Shown in pieces: positions 59,722 to 64,000 of a stretch of 64,000 nucleotides of DNA (positions within the stretch are counted from its first letter, which is position 1; every line of letters starts with the position of its first letter). Made by a program: the position numbers and the translations under genes. The DNA is from Streptomyces sp. TLI_171. Its GTDB lineage: Bacteria > Actinomycetota > Actinomycetes > Streptomycetales > Streptomycetaceae. The stretch covers positions 6,723,001 to 6,787,000 of the forward strand of contig NZ_RAPS01000001.1 of NCBI RefSeq assembly GCF_003610255.1, written 5' to 3'. Below the pieces are notes generated by a model. That model had not been told where the DNA came from, searched no databases, and saw nothing but the letters and a program-made list of their open reading frames with translations.

Positions 59722-62700
59722 TCACTCGCCCTCGAGGTCGCCCTCCGTCTCCAGGAACACCTGGCGCAGCTCGTCCAGCAGCGCCGCGTCCGGCTCCGCC
59801 CACATGCCGCGCTCGGCCGCCTCCAGCAGGCGCTCCGCGATGCCGTGCAGCGCCCACGGGTTGGCCTCGGCGAAGAACTCCCGGTTCACCGGGTTGAGGA
59901 CGTACTCCTGGGTCAGCTTCTCGTACATCCAGTCCGCGACCACGCCGGTGGTGGCGTCGTAGCCGAACAGGTAGTCGACGGTCGCGGCCATCTCGAAGGC
60001 GCCCTTGTAGCCGTGCCGGCGCATCGCCTCCAGCCAGCGCGGGTTGACCACCCGGGCGCGGAAGACCCGGGCCGCCTCCTCGGTGAGGGTGCGGGTGCGG
60101 ACCGTCTCGGGGCGGGTCGAGTCGCCGATGTACGCGGCCGGGTTCCGGCCGGTCAGGGCGCGCACGGTGGCCACCATGCCGCCGTGGTACTGGAAGTAGT
60201 CGTCGGAGTCGGCGATGTCGTGCTCGCGGGTGTCGGTGTTCTTCGCCGCCACGGTGATCCGCCGGTAGGCGGTCTCCATCTCCTCCCGGGCGGGCCGCCC
60301 GTTCAGGTCCCGGCCGTACGCGTAGCCGCCCCACACCGTGTACACCTCGGCGAGGTCCGCGTCGGTGCGCCAGTCCCGGCTGTCGATCAGCTGCAGCAGG
60401 CCGGCGCCGTAGGTGCCCGGCCGGGAGCCGAACACCCGGACGGTGGCCCGCCGTTCGTCGCCGTGCTCGGCCAGGTCGGCCTGCACGTGCGCGCGGACGA
60501 AGTTGTCCGCCGCGGGCTCCTCCTGACGGGCCGCCAGCCGCACCGCGTCGTCCAGCAGCGCCACCACGTGCGGGAACGCGTCCCGGAAGAAGCCGGAGAT
60601 GCGCAGCGTCACGTCGATCCGGGGGCGGCCGAGTTCCTCGAGGGAGATCGGCTCCAGGCCGGTGACCCGGCGCGAGGCGTCGTCCCAGACCGGCCGCACG
60701 CCCAGCAGGGCCAGCGCCTCGGCGATGTCGTCGCCCGCGGTGCGCATCGCGCTGGTGCCCCACAGCGACAGGCCGACCGAGGGCGGGAACTCGCCGTCGT
60801 TGTCGGCCCGGTAGCGCTCGACCAGGGAGGCGGCGAGGGCCTGGCCGGTCTCCCAGGCGAGGCGGCTCGGCACCGCCTTCGGGTCCACCGAGTAGAAGTT
60901 GCGGCCGGTCGGCAGCACGTTGACCAGGCCGCGCAGCGGCGAACCGGACGGGCCGGCCGGTACGAAGCCGCCCCGCAGGGCGTGCAGCACCGCGTCCAAC
61001 TCGTCGGTGGTGGAGGCCAGCCGGGGCACCACCTGGGCGGCGGCGAAGGTCAGCACCTCGGCGACCGCGGTGGGCAGGCCGGCCGCGACCTTCTCCACCG
61101 CGGCCGGGTTCCAGTCCTCGGCCTCCATCGCCTCCACCAGCGCGCGGGCCTGCGCCTCGGCGGCGTCGGTGGCGCCCAGCGACAGCGCCGCCTCGTCCAG
61201 GCCGAGCGCCTCGCGCAGGCCCGGCAGCGCGCTGACGCCGCCCCAGATCTGCCGCGCCCGCAGGATGGCGAGCACGATGTTGACCCGGTCGGCGCCCGCC
61301 GGGGCCTGGCCGAGCACGTGCAGGCCGTCGCGGATCTGCGCGTCCTTGATCTCGCACAGCCAGCCGTCGACGTGCAGCAGGAAGTCGTCGAAGCCGTCGT
61401 CCTCCGGCCGCTCGTCCAGCCCCAGGTCGTGGTCGAGCTTGGCGGCCTGGATCAGCGTCCAGATCTGCGCGCGGATCGCCGGCAGCTTCGCCGGGTCCAT
61501 CGCCGCGATGTTGGAGTGCTCGTCCAGCAGCTGCTCCAGGCGCGCGATGTCGCCGTAGGAGTCGGCGCGCGCCATCGGCGGCACCAGGTGGTCGACCAGC
61601 GTGGCGTGCGCCCGGCGCTTGGCCTGGGTGCCCTCGCCCGGGTCGTTCACCAGGAACGGGTACACCAGCGGCAGGTCGCCCAGCACGGCGTCCGGACCGC
61701 ACTCCGCCGACAGCGCCGCGGTCTTGCCCGGCAGCCACTCCAGGTTGCCGTGCTTGCCCAGGTGCACCACCGCGTGCGCGCCGAAGCCGCCGTCCTGCCG
61801 GTCCGCCGAGATCCACCGGTACGCCGCCAGGTAGTGGTGGCTGGGCGGCAGGTCGGGGTCGTGGTAGATCGCCACCGGGTTCTCGCCGAACCCGCGCGGC
61901 GGCTGGATCAGGACCAGGAGGTTGCCGGAGCGGATCGCGGCCAGCACGATGTCGCCGTCCGGGTTGTGCGAACGGTCCACGTACAGCTCACCCGGCGCCG
62001 GGCCCCAGTGCTGCTCCACCCGCTCGCGCAGCGCCGCCGGCAGCGTCGCGTACCAGCGGCGGTAGTCGGCCGCCGGGATGCGCACCGGGTTGCGGGACAG
62101 CTGGTCCTCCGTCAGCCACGCCTGGTCGTAGCCGCCCGCCTCGATCAGCGCGTGGATCAGCGCGTCGCCCTCGTGGCCGCCGTCGGTGTCGGTGTGCAGG
62201 CCCGGCAGGCTGTCGCCCAGGTCCATGCCTTCCGCGCGCAGCCGCTCCAGCAGCCGGATCGCCGAGGCGGGGGTGTCCAGGCCGACCGCGTTGCCGACCC
62301 GGGCGTGCTTGGTCGGGTACGCGGACAGCACCAGCGCGAGCCGGCGCTCGGCCGCCGGGGTGTGCCGCAGCAGGGCGTGCCGGACCGCGATGCCCGCGAC
62401 CCGGGCCGCCCGCTCCGGATCCGCCGCGTACACGGTGAGCCCGTCCTCGTCGACCTCCTTGAAGGAGAACGGGACGGTGATCAGCCGGCCGTCGAACTCC
62501 GGCACCGCGATCTGCGTCGCGGTGTCCAGCGGAGACAGGCCGTCGTCGCTGCCCTCCCACTGCTCCCGCGACCAGGTCAGGCACAGCGCCTGCATGATCG
62601 GCCGGTCCAGCGCCGCCAACGCGCCCGCGTCCCACGCCTCTTCGTCGCCGCCGGCCTGCGCGTCGGCCGGGCGGGTGCCGCCCGCCGCGAGGACGGTGGT

Positions 62701-63330
62701 CACGATCACGTCGGCCGCGCCGAGCTCCGCCAGCAGTTCGGGCTCGGCGCCGCGCAGCGAGGCGCAGAAGTACGCCCGGGCCTGCGCGCCCCGGTCCTCG
62801 ATCGCCCGGCAGAGCGTCTCCACGAACGCGGTGTTCCCGCTCATGTGGTGCGCCCGGTAGTACAGCACCGCGACGGTCGGGCCGCCGTCGGTGCGCGCGG
62901 TGCGCTCCAGCGGCCCCCAGGCGGGCGCGGAGGCGGGCGGAGCGAAGCCGTGGCCGGTCAGCAGCACCGTGTCGGACAGGAAGGCGCCCAGCTCGGCCAG
63001 GTTCGCCGGGCCGCCGTGCGCCAGGTACGCGTGCGCCTCCGCGGCGATGCCCGCCGGCACCGTCGACAGCTCCATCAGCTGCGCGTCCGGCGCCTGTTCA
63101 CCCGTCAGCACCACCACCGGGCGCGGCCCGGCGAGCAGCGCGTCCAGGCCCTCCTGCCAGGCCCGGCGGCCGCCCAGCAGGCGCACCACCACCAGCTCGA
63201 CGCCCGCCAGCAGCTCCGGCAGCTCCTCGGGCGACAGGCGGGCCGGGTTCCCCAGCCGGAACGGCACCGGGCCGTCCGCCGCGCGGGCGCTCAGCAGGTC
63301 GGTGTCGGACGTCGACAGCAGCAGGATCAT
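59722..63330 (-). CDS. cobN: cobaltochelatase subunit CobN
   Basis: A 1202-residue protein, standard for CobN. The ATG at 63328-63330 follows GGGAGGG and opens MILLLSTSDTDLLSARAADG. Family landmarks include GPTVAVLYYRAHHMSGNTAF, LVLSAYPTKHARVGNAVGLD, LPPSHHYLAAYRWISADRQD, HLGKHGNLEWLPGKTAALSA, VGLSLWGTSAMRTAGDDIAE, WGGYAYGRDLNGRPA and MEAMRR/GYKGAFEMAATVDYL. CobN with CobS and CobT inserts cobalt into hydrogenobyrinic acid a,c-diamide in aerobic B12 synthesis. It lies behind a cobalamin riboswitch and after a 51-codon ORF whose stop overlaps its ATG. Confidence 0.96.
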   Translation of the reverse strand: MILLLSTSDTDLLSARAADGPVPFRLGNPARLSPEELPELLAGVELVVVRLLGGRRAWQEGLDALLAGPRPVVVLTGEQAPDAQLMELSTVPAGIAAEAHAYLAHGGPANLAELGAFLSDTVLLTGHGFAPPASAPAWGPLERTARTDGGPTVAVLYYRAHHMSGNTAFVETLCRAIEDRGAQARAYFCASLRGAEPELLAELGAADVIVTTVLAAGGTRPADAQAGGDEEAWDAGALAALDRPIMQALCLTWSREQWEGSDDGLSPLDTATQIAVPEFDGRLITVPFSFKEVDEDGLTVYAADPERAARVAGIAVRHALLRHTPAAERRLALVLSAYPTKHARVGNAVGLDTPASAIRLLERLRAEGMDLGDSLPGLHTDTDGGHEGDALIHALIEAGGYDQAWLTEDQLSRNPVRIPAADYRRWYATLPAALRERVEQHWGPAPGELYVDRSHNPDGDIVLAAIRSGNLLVLIQPPRGFGENPVAIYHDPDLPPSHHYLAAYRWISADRQDGGFGAHAVVHLGKHGNLEWLPGKTAALSAECGPDAVLGDLPLVYPFLVNDPGEGTQAKRRAHATLVDHLVPPMARADSYGDIARLEQLLDEHSNIAAMDPAKLPAIRAQIWTLIQAAKLDHDLGLDERPEDDGFDDFLLHVDGWLCEIKDAQIRDGLHVLGQAPAGADRVNIVLAILRARQIWGGVSALPGLREALGLDEAALSLGATDAAEAQARALVEAMEAEDWNPAAVEKVAAGLPTAVAEVLTFAAAQVVPRLASTTDELDAVLHALRGGFVPAGPSGSPLRGLVNVLPTGRNFYSVDPKAVPSRLAWETGQALAASLVERYRADNDGEFPPSVGLSLWGTSAMRTAGDDIAEALALLGVRPVWDDASRRVTGLEPISLEELGRPRIDVTLRISGFFRDAFPHVVALLDDAVRLAARQEEPAADNFVRAHVQADLAEHGDERRATVRVFGSRPGTYGAGLLQLIDSRDWRTDADLAEVYTVWGGYAYGRDLNGRPAREEMETAYRRITVAAKNTDTREHDIADSDDYFQYHGGMVATVRALTGRNPAAYIGDSTRPETVRTRTLTEEAARVFRARVVNPRWLEAMRRHGYKGAFEMAATVDYLFGYDATTGVVADWMYEKLTQEYVLNPVNREFFAEANPWALHGIAERLLEAAERGMWAEPDAALLDELRQVFLETEGDLEGE

Positions 63331-63482
63331 GCGGAAGCCCTCCCGGGCGTCTCGGACGGCTCGGGCGGGCGCCCGGAGCGAGCGGGCGGGCAACGGTGCA
63401 GCGCGGCACGGGAGATGCGGAACGGCCCGGCGGACACGGGGCCCTCGGGCGCCCGACGGGACGCGGGCATGCGGCGGCGCAT
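63327..63482 (-). CDS. 51-residue upstream ORF between riboswitch and cobN
   Basis: The ATG ends at 63482, 8 bases after GAGGAAGG; the TGA overlaps the cobN ATG by four bases (ATGA). The product begins MRRRMPASRRAPEGPVSAGP and is rich in Arg, Pro and Ser, with third-position G/C in most codons. No family is recognised. The good ribosome site and exact stop-start overlap argue for translation, and make it the first reading frame downstream of the B12 riboswitch. It could be a leader whose translation exposes the cobN site, or only a chance frame in high-GC DNA. Confidence 0.4.
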   Translation of the reverse strand: MRRRMPASRRAPEGPVSAGPFRISRAALHRCPPARSGRPPEPSETPGRASA

Positions 63483-63524
63483 GGAACGGACCTTCCTCGG
63501 GGTCCTCGCCCCGGGCAGTGGAGG

Positions 63525-63660
63525 ACGGCCGGAGTTCCTGGCTCCCGCGGCTCACTGAGCCGCGGTCACAGTGGCGGGACCGCACCGGATTCGCACCGGA
63601 CTTCCTCCGCTGTGCCGTCGCTGGCAGTGGACACCCCGCAGGGCGCCCGCCAGCATCGTA
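63525..63660 (-). promoter_or_regulatory. cobalamin (AdoCbl) riboswitch upstream of cobN
   Basis: Read on the minus strand, the RNA contains CCGGTGCGAATCCGG followed by GCGGTCCCGCCACTGTG, the conserved core of cobalamin riboswitches (GCCACTGT at 63568-63575). Next is a perfect 9-bp hairpin CCGCGGCTC/GAGCCGCGG (63545-63565), then GGGAGCCAGGAACTCC, the B12-box region (about 63530-63547). It lies about 195 bases upstream of cobN. In this class, B12 binding lowers expression, usually by hiding a ribosome site or through a terminator; no terminator hairpin is obvious between it and the ORF. Confidence 0.9.
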
Positions 63661-63811
63661 CGGGGTGATCGGCCACCGGGGGAGTGTGACCTGCGACGCT
63701 GACCGAAACCCGATCGTCCCCGCCCGGTGACCCGTCCTGAACTGGGCAATCGTCGACCGGGCCGGGCCGGGGTGTGACGCAACAGGCGGTAGCGGCCCGG
63801 TGCCCGATGGG

Positions 63812-63817
63812 TATGCT
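63812..63817 (+). promoter_or_regulatory. candidate -10 box (TATGCT) for leaderless cobG
   Basis: TATGCT ends 7 bases before the ATG at 63825. It overlaps the earlier in-frame ATG codons at 63807 and 63813, so those would not be in the transcript; this decides the start. No Shine-Dalgarno sequence precedes 63825. Confidence 0.45.
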
Positions 63818-63824
63818 CGCCGCC

Positions 63825-64000
63825 ATGCCACCCACACCCGACGCCCCTGCGGCACCCTCCGTCGGGCCCGACCGAGGCCGCGCCGACGCCTGCCCCGGCG
63901 CGCTCCGCCTGCACCTTGCCGAGGACGGCCACCTGGCCCGACTCCGGCTGCCCGGTGGCTACTTGACGTACCGTCAACTTCTTGCGACGGCAGACGCGGC
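63825..64000 (+). CDS. cobG: precorrin-3B synthase-like protein CobG, N-terminal part only
   Basis: Open to the right edge; about 58 residues are visible. They include GRADACPGALRLHLAEDGHL then ARLRLPGGYLTYRQLL, which matches the start of CobG (nitrite/sulfite reductase ferredoxin-like half domain, xDACPGALxxHxAxDGxLARVRLPGG). CobG is a 4Fe-4S enzyme that makes precorrin-3B in aerobic corrin synthesis. It is divergent from cobN across 494 bases holding the riboswitch. An upstream in-frame ATG at 63807 is possible but the TATGCT box argues against it. Confidence 0.85.
   Translation, partial: MPPTPDAPAAPSVGPDRGRADACPGALRLHLAEDGHLARLRLPGGYLTYRQLLATADA

Noticed and set aside
59662..63558. 1298-codon plus-strand open frame opposite cobN
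   Set aside because: It is the mirror of cobN codons, rich in Val/Gly/Arg/Gln, with no motif or ribosome site.
1..64000. tRNA, rRNA, insertion sequences, integrase, attachment sites or prophage genes
   Set aside because: None was found by reading for their usual motifs; gene content and composition are uniform across the window.

Overview
The window reads as chromosomal DNA of a high-GC actinomycete, most likely a Streptomycetaceae member (Streptomyces or Kitasatospora). The reasons are very high G+C with strong third-position G/C bias, many GTG starts, GTGA/ATGA stop-start overlaps, several likely leaderless genes, and family content typical of that group: Tad pilus genes, a DUF574 methyltransferase, ergothioneine genes, a CebR-type cellulase operator and a cobalamin riboswitch. 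I saw no rRNA, tRNA, CRISPR array, insertion sequence or integrase. The genus cannot be settled from the sequence alone.

Layout. Positions 1-8100 (+) are the 3' part of a Tad/Flp pilus operon: CpaF/TadA ATPase (partial), TadB, TadC, a pilin-like peptide, two TadE-like proteins, a TadG-like protein, and a 1382-residue membrane protein with two LysM domains and a C-terminal SARP/BTAD module. From 8265 to 15838 there are mostly single genes: VOC protein, nucleotidyltransferase, DUF4240, MDR reductase, S66-like protein, a caspase-like-fold candidate and a HAD-like protein. Positions 15851-19819 hold a fatty-acid/acyl-CoA operon (acyl-CoA dehydrogenase, thiolase, FabG-type reductase; -) divergent from a TetR regulator, with a near-perfect 21-bp palindrome between them. 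Positions 22134-27733 (-) hold egtABCD for ergothioneine, preceded by a MalY/PatB C-S lyase that could supply the missing EgtE step. Positions 28518-32537 hold a fused O-methyltransferase, a nucleotidyltransferase and an AlkZ-like protein.

Positions 33247-35663 are a secreted GH6 cellobiohydrolase behind CebR-type operators, followed by a strong terminator and a GH15 trehalase/glucoamylase-like gene. At 37667-40590 a DUF574 methyltransferase is translationally coupled to a PAS-GGDEF-EAL c-di-GMP enzyme (RmdA-like).

Positions 41147-52448 form a nine-gene co-directional block: four GT2 glycosyltransferases, a Wzx-like flippase, a polysaccharide deacetylase, a polytopic membrane protein, a membrane-anchored GH16 hydrolase and an ATP-grasp ligase. 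This looks like a complete pathway for making, exporting, trimming and decorating a surface glycan, and is the best candidate here for an undescribed system.

The right part holds a flavoprotein monooxygenase, a truncated gene behind an intact promoter, GTP cyclohydrolase II divergent from an oxidoreductase/VOC pair across a doubled operator, apolipoprotein N-acyltransferase, and cobalamin genes: cobN behind a B12 riboswitch and a small upstream ORF, divergent from a partial cobG.
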